A stretch of DNA of 64,000 bases from Oscillospiraceae bacterium (GTDB lineage: Bacteria > Bacillota > Clostridia > UMGS1883): NCBI GenBank assembly GCA_015068735.1, contig SVJW01000004.1:18035-82034 (forward strand), in the 5' to 3' direction. Of the stretch, positions 35,058 to 44,080 are shown one piece after another. The translations under genes and the position numbers were made by a program. Position 1 is the first letter of the stretch. Every line of letters begins with the position of its first letter. The notes beneath the pieces were generated by a model. That model did no database searches, was not told the origin of the DNA, and saw only the letters and a list, made by a program, of their open reading frames with translations.

Positions 35058-36443
35058 ATGGCAGAAAACATAAGAGAAAATAAAATGGGAACGCAGAAGA
35101 TAAATTCGCTGCTTCTTTCCATGGCAATCCCTATGATGATTTCCATGCTGGTGCAGGCGCTTTACAACATTGTTGACACAATGTTTGTGTCCAAACTTGG
35201 ACAGGATTCGTTGACGGCTCTTTCTTTGGCGTTTCCCGTACAGAATTTAATGATAGCGATAGGCGTCGGAACAGGTGTGGGAACAAATGCACTTTTGTCC
35301 AGAAGTCTTGGTGAGAAAAATTTTGACAGAGCAAACAAAGTTGCAAATAACGGCATATTTCTTAGTGCGGTAAGCGCAATTGTCGTTATGATTATGGGCT
35401 TCTTTCTGGTAAAGCCTTACTTTAATTCTTTCGGAGCATCGGAAAACGTTGCAAAATTAGGTACAGAATATCTTAGCATCTGTATGATTTTTTCATTCGG
35501 ACTTTTCGGGCAGACTATGTACGAAAAACTTCTTCAGTCAACGGGAAAAACCGCCTACAGTATGATTGTTCAGCTTGTTGGTGCTGTTATAAATATTATT
35601 CTTGATCCTATTATGATTTACGGATATCTGGGATTGCCCGCAATGGGTGTTGCAGGTGCGGCGCTGGCAACCGTTACCGGTCAGATTATTGCGCTTCTTC
35701 TTGCGATAGTAATCAATCAGAAGTTCAACCGTGAAATTTCCGTTACCGTGAAAGGCATCACAAAGCCCGAAGGAGAGATTATAAAGCGCATTTACGCGGT
35801 AGGCGTACCCTCAATCTGTATGGCATCAATCGGTTCCGTTATGAATGTGTGCTTAAACCAGATTATGCGCCTTTTTGATGTTGCTACCGCGGCAACGGGA
35901 CAGGCTGTTTTCGGAATTTACTTTAAGCTCCAGAGCTTTGTATTTATGCCCATATTTGGTCTAAACAACGGAATGGTGCCTATCGTTGCGTACAATTTCG
36001 GGGCAAAGAATAAGGAAAGAATAAAAAAGACAATCAAACTTGCAATCATATATGCAACAGGAATTATGATTGTGGGATTTATGCTTTTCCAGATTATCCC
36101 CGGGCAACTTCTCCGCATTTTTGACACAGGAAATGACGATATGAAAGAAATTATTCGTATTGGTATTCCCATGATGCGTTCTATTTGCCTAAGCTTCCTT
36201 CTGGCAGGATTCTGCATTGTGGCAGGCTCTGTTTTTCAGGCGCTGGGCCACGGAATGCTCAGCCTTTGGGTGTCAATCTGCAGACAGATGGTGGTGCTGG
36301 TGCCTGCGGCATTTCTGCTGGCATTCTTTACCCGTGATATTACCGTGATGTGGCTTTCTTTCCCCATTGCGGAACTGGCATCGTTTGCACTTTCGTTTAT
36401 CTTTATGAAGCGTATATATAAAAAAGAAATTAATGTGTTATAA
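35058..36443 (+). CDS. MATE-family efflux transporter
   Basis: Na+- or H+-coupled multidrug exporter (461 aa, 12 membrane helices in two halves). The opening LLLSMAIPMMISMLVQALYNIVDTMFVSKLG and the GVGTNALLSRSLGEKNFDRANKVA loop are diagnostic, and the second-half loop GNNGMVPIVAYNFGAKNKERIKK is also typical. It probably forms an operon with the Cof gene. The substrate is not predictable. A strong terminator follows. Confidence 0.93.
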   Translation: MAENIRENKMGTQKINSLLLSMAIPMMISMLVQALYNIVDTMFVSKLGQDSLTALSLAFPVQNLMIAIGVGTGVGTNALLSRSLGEKNFDRANKVANNGIFLSAVSAIVVMIMGFFLVKPYFNSFGASENVAKLGTEYLSICMIFSFGLFGQTMYEKLLQSTGKTAYSMIVQLVGAVINIILDPIMIYGYLGLPAMGVAGAALATVTGQIIALLLAIVINQKFNREISVTVKGITKPEGEIIKRIYAVGVPSICMASIGSVMNVCLNQIMRLFDVATAATGQAVFGIYFKLQSFVFMPIFGLNNGMVPIVAYNFGAKNKERIKKTIKLAIIYATGIMIVGFMLFQIIPGQLLRIFDTGNDDMKEIIRIGIPMMRSICLSFLLAGFCIVAGSVFQALGHGMLSLWVSICRQMVVLVPAAFLLAFFTRDITVMWLSFPIAELASFALSFIFMKRIYKKEINVL

Positions 36444-36446
36444 TCA

Positions 36447-36481
36447 AAAGCAGGAAAATGTGATATTTTCCTGCTTTTTTA
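36447..36481 (+). terminator. Terminator of the MATE gene
   Basis: A 13-bp stem (AAAGCAGGAAAAT / ATTTTCCTGCTTT) followed by T residues. Confidence 0.9.
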
Positions 36482-36558
36482 TTAAAAACCCAATTTATTT
36501 ATAGAAAACACTATTTATTTACAGTATAATGAAGTTAAAGGAAAGGCAGGGAATCAAA

Positions 36559-37857
36559 ATGAGTAATAAAACATTTCAGATTACAGCACCGCTTTTTGGC
36601 GAATATGATGTTGTGGTATGTGGCGGTGGTATCGCAGGTTTTGCTTCTGCAGTAAGTGCCGCAAGAGAGGGTATGAAAGTTGCACTCATTGAAAAAGGCG
36701 GATACCTTGGCGGTATAATGACCCAGGGAATTGTTCCTCATTTTATCGATGCTGCCAATAAGGGCGGCATTGTAAAAGAAATGCTTGACTACTTAAATTC
36801 CCGTCAATGGACTTGTCCGAGAAAAGGGGAAAGGGTTGACGAAAATGGAAAGAAAATCCCCGGATTTCTGATTGATATAGAGGGTGCAAAGTATTACTTT
36901 GACGAGGTTTGTACATCTCTCGGCATAGAGCTTTTCTACTACAGCCGTCTTTGTGCGGTTAATACGGCAGACGGAAAAATTGAAAGTCTCCTTATCTCTT
37001 CCGACGGTGGAAACTTTTCTGTAAAAGGAAAAATATACATAGATGCTACCGGAAACGGAAACCTTGCCGATATGTGCGGTTGTCGTTATGATTGCGGTGA
37101 ACCTGACACGGGCATTATGCAGTCGATGAGTATGGAGTATGTGGTTGCAGGTTATCCTGCCGACAATAACGGAGTTGAAAGCGAAAAGCAGAAGACCGAG
37201 TACCATCAGCTTCTTGAAAAGCATAACATCACAATGTCAGGCGGTCAGGCAGGCTTTGTAAAGCTTCCTGCACTTAAAACATGGGTAGGTGGCGGAAACT
37301 ATGAATACAATATCCGTCCCGACGATATAAAAGGCATCACAAATGCCACCATACACGGCAGAAAAGAAGTTATAGACACTGTTAAAAAGCACGCAGAAAT
37401 TCCCGGTTATGAGGGGCTTGAAACTATTCATACAAGCGACCATATCGGCGTGAGAGAGGGCAGGCGCGTCCTCGGTCAGTACCGAATTACTCTTGACGAT
37501 ATTATTGAGGGAAAGCGCTTTCCGGACGGTATCTGCCTTGTAAAATTCATTGTTGATGTTCACAAACTAAAAAAGGATGACACCCTTGACAATAAGAGGG
37601 GCATTAAAACTAAACCCTACAACATTCCTTACAGAAGCCTTGTCCCTCTCGATGTGGACAATATGCTCCTTGCTGGAAGATGCATTTCGGGCGACTTCTA
37701 TCCCCATGCGTCCTACCGTGTAATGGGCAATATGGCGGCAACGGGTGAGGCGGCAGGTTATGCGGCATCAATCTGTGTTAAGGATAATATTCTCCCCTGT
37801 GAAGTTGACGGAACAAAAATCCGCAGCTTTATGGATAAGAAAGGATACGAACTGTGA
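36559..37857 (+). CDS. FAD-dependent oxidoreductase (FAD_oxidored family)
   Basis: Flavoprotein of the PF12831-type FAD-dependent oxidoreductases (432 aa). It has an N-terminal dinucleotide fold DVVVCGGGIAGFASAVSAAREGMKVALIEKGGYLGG, a central KGKIYIDATGNGNLADMCG, and a C-terminal FAD-site segment LLAGRCISGDFYPHASYRVMGNMAATGEAAG. The substrate is unknown. Its stop codon overlaps the start of the adjacent glycosidase, and such oxidoreductases often act in carbohydrate loci, so a role in oxidising a sugar or glycoside is a reasonable inference. The ATG at 36559 is used; an upstream frame begins in the promoter region. Confidence 0.85.
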   Translation: MSNKTFQITAPLFGEYDVVVCGGGIAGFASAVSAAREGMKVALIEKGGYLGGIMTQGIVPHFIDAANKGGIVKEMLDYLNSRQWTCPRKGERVDENGKKIPGFLIDIEGAKYYFDEVCTSLGIELFYYSRLCAVNTADGKIESLLISSDGGNFSVKGKIYIDATGNGNLADMCGCRYDCGEPDTGIMQSMSMEYVVAGYPADNNGVESEKQKTEYHQLLEKHNITMSGGQAGFVKLPALKTWVGGGNYEYNIRPDDIKGITNATIHGRKEVIDTVKKHAEIPGYEGLETIHTSDHIGVREGRRVLGQYRITLDDIIEGKRFPDGICLVKFIVDVHKLKKDDTLDNKRGIKTKPYNIPYRSLVPLDVDNMLLAGRCISGDFYPHASYRVMGNMAATGEAAGYAASICVKDNILPCEVDGTKIRSFMDKKGYEL

Positions 37858-40226
37858 TGGATTTTAAAAACATTTCTGTAGAGTATCAGCCTTGTTATGC
37901 GTGGAACTGGAACGGACATATCACCCGTGAGGGTATAAAGGAACGGATTGACAAAATGTTTGAGAGCGGAATCAAGGCATTTTACGTAATAGCCAGTCCG
38001 AAAAATTTCCGTCCCACTTTTCAGGTGACAAATCTTTCTCCCGACTATATGTCGGAAGAATATCTTGACCTGCTCTATTATTCCTTTGAGTATGCAACGG
38101 AAAAGGGTATGTACACCTGGCTTTATAACGAGGGCGGTTTTCCGTCCGGTATGGTATGCGGACAGATAAGAGAAAAGCATCCCCATCTTGCAATAAAGAA
38201 AATAACCGAGAAAAAGAGCGTGCTTGAGGCAGGTCAGCCCTTTAAGGCGGAAAAGAACCTTATCAGCGCATTTTTAAACGGTAAGAGAATAAATGAGGGT
38301 GACACTTTCGGTGAAGATGCTGAAATAACAGAATATTTCGGTGAAGATAACAATGCGGAAAGACATATAAACCGTACCGATATTTCAAAGGCGGAAAACA
38401 CAAAGCATTTTCTTGAACTTACCCACGAAAAGCTGAAGAAACGCTTTGGCAAGCATATGGGTACGGACATCACCCTGATGTTTGACGATGAAGCCTTTAT
38501 GGGGCAATGGTCGGAAAGTCTTGAAAAAGATTTCCTCGAAAAATACGGCTATGATATTGCCGATTATATGCCCGTTGTTTATGGGGTAAAAGACCCCGAA
38601 ACAGAAAATGAATACAGAGCAAAAAGCGACTACATAATGCTTTGCGGTGAGCTTGTCCGTGATAATTATTTCAAAGGAATGAGAACGTGGCTTAATGCCA
38701 ACAATATGCTTTCCACAGGGCACGTTGATAATGACCATACAGTAGGCGGAATTGTAAGCAACCGCTACGGCAACAGAATGAGCATTTTAAGAGCGTTTGA
38801 CGTGCCGGGCGTGGACGAAATCTGGGGACAGATAGATTATCCCAAGGACGGAAGAAGTTGCCCTATGGGAAATGAATTTTTCCCGAGAATTGCCTCCTCT
38901 GCTGCAAGACAACAGGGGCACAGCAGGGCACTCAGCGAAAGTTTTGCCGTTTACGGTGCGCAGATGACGCCCGAGCTTATGCGCTATATCGTAAACTATC
39001 AGTCGGTAAAGGGCATTAGCATTTTTAACTTTATGTCCCTTTCCTACGATAAGGATTCGCCTATGGCATTTCAGTACAGACCAACCTTCAATAGTGAGAA
39101 TGTGGGTATGGACTGTCTTGGGGAACTGGACGACTATACCGCAAGGCTGTCGTATATTCTTCAGAATAGCAAGGCTGATATCAACACCGCCATTTATTGT
39201 CCTTATCGCACAGTTGCCGCATGGGGAGAAAAAGGTAAGAATGCGGCGGATGCATTTGAAGAATTGGGAAATACTCTCGAAAAAGAAGGGATCTCTTTTG
39301 ACATAATCGATGAGGAATTTCTTATGAACTGCACCGTGGAAAATGGGGCTTTAAAAGGCGAATTTGTAACATATGAAAATGTTTTTGTACCTGAACTTCT
39401 CGACTTTGAAAGGGAAGAAGTAATAGAAAGGTTAAAGTTTCTCACAGCACAGAAAAATCCCGATACAGAAAAACTGAATCCCCTTATTAAAACAAGAAAG
39501 ATTGTTTTTGACGATGGAAAGGAAGCATACTTTATCTTTAACGGGGATAATAACACCACAGAAGAAAGGGTGGGTATAGAGACCGATAAATTTGTCTATG
39601 AACTCTGTCTTTCCGATGGTGAAATATACGAAATCCCCCATACAAGGGAGAACGGAAAGGTATATGTTTCTCCCAAACTTTTACGCGGCGAAGCGACCTT
39701 TATCTATCTTTCAGAAACAAAGGTAGATGCAAGGAAAAGGGAAGAGGCAACGGAAATCTACTCCATAACAGATTTTAGAAAGTTTGTCAGCCGTCACTAC
39801 TATATTGACAGCGAAAAGGGTGTTATGAATACATATTACGGTGAAAATGACAACCCCGACATAAAAGTTGACAAAAGCTTTTCGGGTGAAATCACATACA
39901 AGTGCATCCTCAAAGATATTCCCGAGGGAATATATATATTAAACCTCGGCGATGTAAAGCATTTTGCAAAAATATATGTAAATGGAAAAAAGGAAGGCAT
40001 CTCAACAATGCCCCCCTACAAATTTGTTCTTGATAATTTAAAAAACGGTGATGAACTTACAATCGTTGTTGCAAATACCATTGCAGGTGCTTGTGCAAGC
40101 ACAGATTATTTTGATAAAATCGATATAAAGCTGATCGGTACATATCATCAGAATATGGTGAAGCACGAAAAAGAAGAAATGATCGCACCCTCAATATCAG
40201 GAATAACGCTTGAAAAAATCGGTTAA
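37857..40226 (+). CDS. GH106-like glycoside hydrolase
   Basis: Large intracellular protein (789 aa) resembling GH106-type alpha-L-rhamnosidases and relatives. The start YAWNWNGHITREGIKERIDKMFESGIKAFYV, then SEEYLDLLYYSFEYATEKGMYTWLYNEGGFPSGM, matches the TIM-barrel opening of that group. Further motifs are DITLMFDDEAF and STGHVDND. The C-terminal part (about 620-789) is beta-rich, with a galactose-binding-like end. No signal peptide is present. ATG 37857 overlaps the upstream stop (TGATG), so it is co-translated with the oxidoreductase. The exact sugar specificity is not readable. Confidence 0.75.
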   Translation: MDFKNISVEYQPCYAWNWNGHITREGIKERIDKMFESGIKAFYVIASPKNFRPTFQVTNLSPDYMSEEYLDLLYYSFEYATEKGMYTWLYNEGGFPSGMVCGQIREKHPHLAIKKITEKKSVLEAGQPFKAEKNLISAFLNGKRINEGDTFGEDAEITEYFGEDNNAERHINRTDISKAENTKHFLELTHEKLKKRFGKHMGTDITLMFDDEAFMGQWSESLEKDFLEKYGYDIADYMPVVYGVKDPETENEYRAKSDYIMLCGELVRDNYFKGMRTWLNANNMLSTGHVDNDHTVGGIVSNRYGNRMSILRAFDVPGVDEIWGQIDYPKDGRSCPMGNEFFPRIASSAARQQGHSRALSESFAVYGAQMTPELMRYIVNYQSVKGISIFNFMSLSYDKDSPMAFQYRPTFNSENVGMDCLGELDDYTARLSYILQNSKADINTAIYCPYRTVAAWGEKGKNAADAFEELGNTLEKEGISFDIIDEEFLMNCTVENGALKGEFVTYENVFVPELLDFEREEVIERLKFLTAQKNPDTEKLNPLIKTRKIVFDDGKEAYFIFNGDNNTTEERVGIETDKFVYELCLSDGEIYEIPHTRENGKVYVSPKLLRGEATFIYLSETKVDARKREEATEIYSITDFRKFVSRHYYIDSEKGVMNTYYGENDNPDIKVDKSFSGEITYKCILKDIPEGIYILNLGDVKHFAKIYVNGKKEGISTMPPYKFVLDNLKNGDELTIVVANTIAGACASTDYFDKIDIKLIGTYHQNMVKHEKEEMIAPSISGITLEKIG

Positions 40227-40233
40227 AACAAAA

Positions 40234-40259
40234 ATGGGCGGTAATTTTTTACCGCCCAT
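40234..40259 (+). terminator. Hairpin after the glycosidase gene
   Basis: An 11-bp perfect stem (ATGGGCGGTAA / TTACCGCCCAT) with a T4 loop right after the stop codon. The downstream T run is poor, so termination is likely but not certain. Confidence 0.7.
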
Positions 40260-40369
40260 AAACCTATTATATAATAGAAAACATGCGTTTGTAAATACCT
40301 TTTTACCATTTTGTACAAAATTCTCCGTTTTGTACAAAAACTAAGTTTTTGATTTTCGGAATTTGTCAA

Positions 40370-40398
40370 TTGAAAACGGTGAAAAAACCTGTTACACT
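40370..40398 (+). promoter_or_regulatory. Promoter of candidate structured RNA
   Basis: TTGAAA (40370-40375), 17-bp spacer, TACACT (40393-40398). There is no protein gene downstream until 40879. Confidence 0.65.
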
Positions 40399-40404
40399 TA
40401 AATC

Positions 40405-40808
40405 AAGGAAAGAGAGGTACACTCCAATGAGAAAGTAACTTCCCAAACTTTTTAATAACTTAATAAGAAGATGAAAACCTGCAGTAAGTGATGGTGTATA
40501 TTAAAAAAACACGGCGGTGTGACGCTTAATATAGATAGTTTGGATTGAGAGGAACAAACAGAGCAGGTTGAAATCGGAAGATAAGTTTTTAAAAAGTACA
40601 AAAATTCACCTTTTGCCGGAAAAACAAAAAAACCAAGGAATTTCTCCTTAGAGAAAACAGATTGCTACGAGTGAGTTTTAAAGTGTTACGGAAAAGCAGA
40701 AGGTAGATAAAGAAAGAGAGGATAACAAAAGATGTTAGATATCAAGAGTGAACAGAAGTGACCTCTGATTGTTGTAAAGAAAGCAGTCAGAGGTCACTTC
40801 TATTTTTA
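40405..40808 (+). ncRNA. Candidate structured non-coding RNA, about 400 nt
   Basis: A 650-bp interval without a protein gene holds a promoter, a long terminator and paired elements. AACCTGC (40476-40482) pairs with GCAGGTT (40563-40569) and encloses TATATTAA (40497-40504) paired with TTAATATA (40526-40533), which in turn enclose ACAC/GTGT. A 15-bp terminator stem ends it. Two minute reading frames with AGAGG upstream, ATGAGAAAGTAA (40427-40438) and a 9-codon frame (40732-40761), may be leader peptides or chance. The RNA does not match tmRNA, RNase P, SRP or 6S features that I know. It could also be a long leader that fails to reach fprA. Confidence 0.6.
40754..40807 (+). terminator. Terminator of the candidate RNA
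   Basis: A perfect 15-bp stem (AGAAGTGACCTCTGA at 40754-40768, complement at 40787-40801) followed by TATTTTT. Confidence 0.88.
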
Positions 40809-40829
40809 ACTAAAAAATTCATCTCTGTG

Positions 40830-40857
40830 TTGAAAATCTCAAAAAATGTGGTATACT
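40830..40857 (+). promoter_or_regulatory. Promoter of fprA
   Basis: TTGAAA (40830-40835), 16-bp spacer, TATACT (40852-40857), shortly before GAGGTG and the ATG at 40879. Confidence 0.75.
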
Positions 40858-40878
40858 TATAAAATAGAGGTGAGAAAA

Positions 40879-42030
40879 ATGAATATTACTAACGATATTA
40901 AATATATTGGCGTAAACGACCATAAAATAGATTTGTTTGAGGGGCAGTATATTGTCCCCAACGGTATGGCATATAATTCCTATGCAATCATAGACGAAAA
41001 AATTGCGATTATGGATTCCGTGGATGTGAATTTTAGTGAAGAGTGGCTGGGAAATATTGAAGCCGCACTCGACGGGAAAGCTCCCGACTATCTTATAGTA
41101 CAGCATATGGAACCCGACCACAGCTCAAGCATCAGGCACTTTGCCGAAAAATATCCCGAAGCAAAAATTGTTTCTTCATCCAAGGCTTTTGCCATGATGA
41201 AGGGCTTCTTCGGTACTGATTTTATTGAAAGACAGATTGTTGTGGGAGAGGGGGATACACTTTCCCTCGGTAAGCACAACCTTACTTTTGTAACTGCACC
41301 CATGGTACATTGGCCTGAAGTTATCGTAACATATGACAGTTGTGATAAGGTGCTTTTCTCCGCTGACGGCTTCGGCAAATTCGGTGCACTTGATGTAGAG
41401 GAAGACTGGGCGTGCGAGGCAAGGCGTTACTATATCGGTATTGTCGGAAAATATGGTGTTCAGACACAGGCGCTTCTTAAAAAAGCGGCAGGGCTGGATA
41501 TCAAGATAATCTGCCCTCTTCACGGACCCGTTCTTAAAGAAAATTTAGAATATTATATTAACCTTTACAATATCTGGTCAAGCTACGGTGTTGAAACCGA
41601 TGGTGTGGTGATCGCATATACTTCCGTTTACGGAAATACGAAAAAGGCGGTTATGGCACTTGCCGAAAAGCTTGAAGAAAAAGGGGTTAAGGTAGCACTT
41701 AACGACCTTGCAAGATGCGATATGGCAGAGGCTGTTGAAGATGCATTCAGATACGGAAAAATCGTACTTGCCACAACTACCTATAATGCAGATATTTTCC
41801 CCTTTATGAAAGAATTTATAAATCACCTTACAGAGCGTAATTTCCAGAACAGGACAGTTGCGTTTATCGAGAACGGAAGCTGGGCTCCCATGGCAACCAA
41901 GGTGATGAAAGGGATGCTTGAAAAGAGCAAAAATCTTACCTATGCGGAAAACGAGGTAAAGATTATGTCAGCTCTTAATGAAGAAAGTGAAAAACAGCTC
42001 GATGCACTTGCACAAGAGCTGTGTAAATAA
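40879..42030 (+). CDS. Flavodiiron protein (A-type flavoprotein FprA)
   Basis: Four-electron O2 reductase and/or NO reductase that protects anaerobes (383 aa). The metallo-beta-lactamase-like diiron domain has QHMEPDHSSSI (HxExD), VHWPEV and CPLHGPV; the last His of the site is present. The C-terminal flavodoxin domain has VIAYTSVYGNTKKAV (FMN phosphate loop). A rubredoxin gene follows after 16 nt and would supply electrons. The ATG at 40879 has GAGGTG 6 nt upstream. Confidence 0.95.
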   Translation: MNITNDIKYIGVNDHKIDLFEGQYIVPNGMAYNSYAIIDEKIAIMDSVDVNFSEEWLGNIEAALDGKAPDYLIVQHMEPDHSSSIRHFAEKYPEAKIVSSSKAFAMMKGFFGTDFIERQIVVGEGDTLSLGKHNLTFVTAPMVHWPEVIVTYDSCDKVLFSADGFGKFGALDVEEDWACEARRYYIGIVGKYGVQTQALLKKAAGLDIKIICPLHGPVLKENLEYYINLYNIWSSYGVETDGVVIAYTSVYGNTKKAVMALAEKLEEKGVKVALNDLARCDMAEAVEDAFRYGKIVLATTTYNADIFPFMKEFINHLTERNFQNRTVAFIENGSWAPMATKVMKGMLEKSKNLTYAENEVKIMSALNEESEKQLDALAQELCK

Positions 42031-42046
42031 ATAGGAGGTAAAAATT

Positions 42047-42205
42047 ATGAAAAAGTATGTATGTGACGTTTGCGGTTGGGTTTATGACGAGGCCGAGGGT
42101 GCACCCGATATGGGTATCGAGCCCGGCACAAAGTTTGAAGACCTTCCCGAAGATTTTCTCTGTCCCCTTTGTGGAGTGGGCAAGGATTCTTTCTCAGAAG
42201 AATAA
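42047..42205 (+). CDS. Rubredoxin
   Basis: 52-aa iron protein with the two knuckles CDVCGWVYD and CPLCGVGKD and the usual [21 protein letters not shown] between them. It is the electron carrier for the flavodiiron protein encoded just upstream. AGGAGG lies 8 nt before the ATG. Confidence 0.96.
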   Translation: MKKYVCDVCGWVYDEAEGAPDMGIEPGTKFEDLPEDFLCPLCGVGKDSFSEE

Positions 42206-42259
42206 CAGCGAGGGGCAGCTTTATATAGCTGCCCTTTTCCCTGATACGAGGTGTTTTTT

Positions 42260-43012
42260 ATGGAAATGGTATTGCTAACAGCTTTAGGCGTCGGTGGTGC
42301 AACGGTAATCGGTGCGATTATCGGCTTTGCCTTTAAAAAAATGAGTCATAAATTTTCAGATATAATACTGTCCTTTGCGGCAGGAGTTATGCTTTCTGCG
42401 GCAGTTTTGGGTCTTGTTATACCCTCTCTGGAATATGGCGGAAAGTACGGGCTTATTACAACCGTTGCAGGAATATTTGCAGGTGCAATCTGTCTTAATC
42501 TTATAGATAAACTGGTGCCGCATCTTCATAAAATGGTAGGGCCCGATATTGAAGAGCATAATAATCAGAAGCTTTCAAAGGTGCTTCTTTTTGTTACGGC
42601 AATTGCTATACATAACCTGCCCGAGGGTATTGCGGCGGGTGTCGGCTTTGGTTCGGGGAATACCTCTCAGGCACTCCTCATTGCAGGCGGTATTGCTCTG
42701 CAGAACATTCCCGAGGGTATGGTAATTATTGCACCTATGCTTGCAGCAGGTGTGACGCCTAAAAAAACTTTGATTCTCGCTATGCTGACGGGGGTTGTTG
42801 AAGTAATAGGTACGCTTATCGGTTATTTTGCCGTAAGTGTGGCATCTTTTATACTTCCATTTGCCCTGGCATTTGCAGGCGGTACAATGCTTTATGTAAT
42901 AAGTGACGAAATGATTCCCGAAACTCACGCCCACGGCGGAGAAAGAGGGGCAACATACGCTCTTTTAGCAGGTTTTTGCGTGATGCTGGTAAGTGATGTG
43001 CTGTTGAAATAG
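42260..43012 (+). CDS. ZIP-family metal transporter
   Basis: Divalent metal (typically Zn2+) transporter of the ZIP/ZupT type with eight membrane helices (250 aa). The binuclear metal-site helices AIHNLPEGIAAGVGFGSG and ALQNIPEGMVIIAPM are diagnostic. The loop between helices 3 and 4 carries LVPHLHKMVGPDIEEHNNQ, with His residues. GTG at 42251 overlaps the GAGGTG site, so ATG 42260 is preferred. It follows the rubredoxin gene after 54 nt and may be in the same transcript. Confidence 0.93.
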   Translation: MEMVLLTALGVGGATVIGAIIGFAFKKMSHKFSDIILSFAAGVMLSAAVLGLVIPSLEYGGKYGLITTVAGIFAGAICLNLIDKLVPHLHKMVGPDIEEHNNQKLSKVLLFVTAIAIHNLPEGIAAGVGFGSGNTSQALLIAGGIALQNIPEGMVIIAPMLAAGVTPKKTLILAMLTGVVEVIGTLIGYFAVSVASFILPFALAFAGGTMLYVISDEMIPETHAHGGERGATYALLAGFCVMLVSDVLLK

Positions 43013-43036
43013 TGGAGTAGAAAATATTGTATTATA

Positions 43037-43066
43037 TTGACAAAAAGAGTGAAACTATAGTAAAAT
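43037..43066 (+). promoter_or_regulatory. Promoter of the 152-aa protein gene
   Basis: TTGACA (43037-43042), 18-bp spacer, TAAAAT (43061-43066). Confidence 0.7.
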
Positions 43067-43101
43067 AACTGTACAAAAACAAATAAAAAAGGAGAATAAA
43101 A

Positions 43102-43560
43102 ATGGATGACGAAAAAATAACAGGTGTTGAAGAATCGGAAATCGAGGAAGTTGAAGCTGTAAGCGAAGAAACAGTTTCTTCTGAAGAGGTAATTTGCGAA
43201 GATGCAGTAGTTGAAGAGGAATGCATACCGGAAATCGATGGAGAAGTTACTGTCGAGACGAAGAAGTCAGGAAACAAAGGTCTTGTTATAAATGCTATCC
43301 TGACAGGCATTCTGCTTATCGGACTTATTGTAAATCTCGTCGTATCTATTGGTAATTCTAAGAAAATCAAAGCTGTGGAAGCCGATCTTGCAGATGTGAA
43401 AGAGGTATTGTCATATGCGTTGACCGGCGACCCATATACGTCTTTTGATTTTGCTGAAACAGCGGGGGAAATCAGAGAGCAGAGAAAAATGATGGAAGAC
43501 ATTATGAAAGAGCTGGAAAACCAGCAGAAAACCGAAGAAGCACCTGCTGATAATAAGTAA
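43102..43560 (+). CDS. Acidic single-pass membrane protein
   Basis: Unrecognised 152-aa protein. The very acidic N-terminus (about 1-55, over a third Glu/Asp) is followed by a KKSGNKG motif, one membrane helix (about 60-82, LVINAILTGILLIGLIVNLVV) and a coiled-coil-like tail that ends in a charged stretch. The layout resembles the 198-aa protein at 14.4 kb (acidic N-terminus, membrane helix, coil) without clear sequence identity. It has its own promoter and a terminator-like hairpin after it. Function unknown. Confidence 0.65.
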   Translation: MDDEKITGVEESEIEEVEAVSEETVSSEEVICEDAVVEEECIPEIDGEVTVETKKSGNKGLVINAILTGILLIGLIVNLVVSIGNSKKIKAVEADLADVKEVLSYALTGDPYTSFDFAETAGEIREQRKMMEDIMKELENQQKTEEAPADNK

Positions 43561-43566
43561 TAGCCT

Positions 43567-44080
43567 TGTGCAAACAGAAAAGAGAAAGAGCTCCACTTTC
43601 GTGAAACTCTTTCTCTCTTTTTTTGTTTTGGCCGGAGTGGCGGGTCGTCAGAATGCATTATGCTCGTTTTGTTCCGCTATCGCAGAACATAGACTCGCTA
43701 AAAGCATTCTTCCTCTCCGCTTCGAGTCACGCTCGGCTCGCCTGCTCGGCAGTATGTGCCCTCGCAACGGCTCGCAGTCGCTACCAACTCTCGCGGTACT
43801 ATAGTTCAAGTCCCGCCTAATACAGAAGAAAAAAGAGCTCCACTTTTGTGGAACTCTTTCTCTCTTTTTTTGTCGGAGTGGCGGGAACGCAGATTGCTTC
43901 GCAATCTGCACCTGCTTGTCGACCCAAATGCTATGCATTTCGGTACCCGACTGCGCATCAAAAAGCTAAAAAACTTGCCACCGGCAACCTTTTTGACGCT
44001 TTTTGCCCTCTTAGGGTTCAAGTCCCTTTGATTTCACACAAAACAAAAAGGACCCCACTATCGTGAAGTCCTATTTGTTT
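43567..44080 (-). repeat. Tandem array of tRNA-Pro tail/terminator units
   Basis: Read on the minus strand, downstream of tRNA-Pro(CGG), the tRNA 3' end and its terminator recur. The tRNA itself ends at 44081, with degenerate copies of its end at 43871-43885 and 43626-43644. Each copy is followed by its own hairpin terminator (about 44036-44080, 43824-43870 and 43567-43625). Inverted T-arm copies (such as GTTCAAGTCCCGCC at 43804-43817 and GGGTTCAAGTCCC at 44014-44026) lie between. Repeat periods are about 212 and 257 bp. There is no protein gene. Confidence 0.85.

Noticed and set aside
40405..40808. tmRNA, RNase P RNA, SRP RNA or 6S RNA at 40.4-40.8 kb
   Set aside because: No tag-peptide frame with tRNA-like ends, no GAGGAAAGTCC motif, no SRP S-domain motif and no 6S-like central bulge were found.
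43568..44066. Small proteins in the tRNA-Pro(CGG) array
   Set aside because: They lie in repeated tRNA-tail/terminator DNA in several frames and have no consistent start signals.
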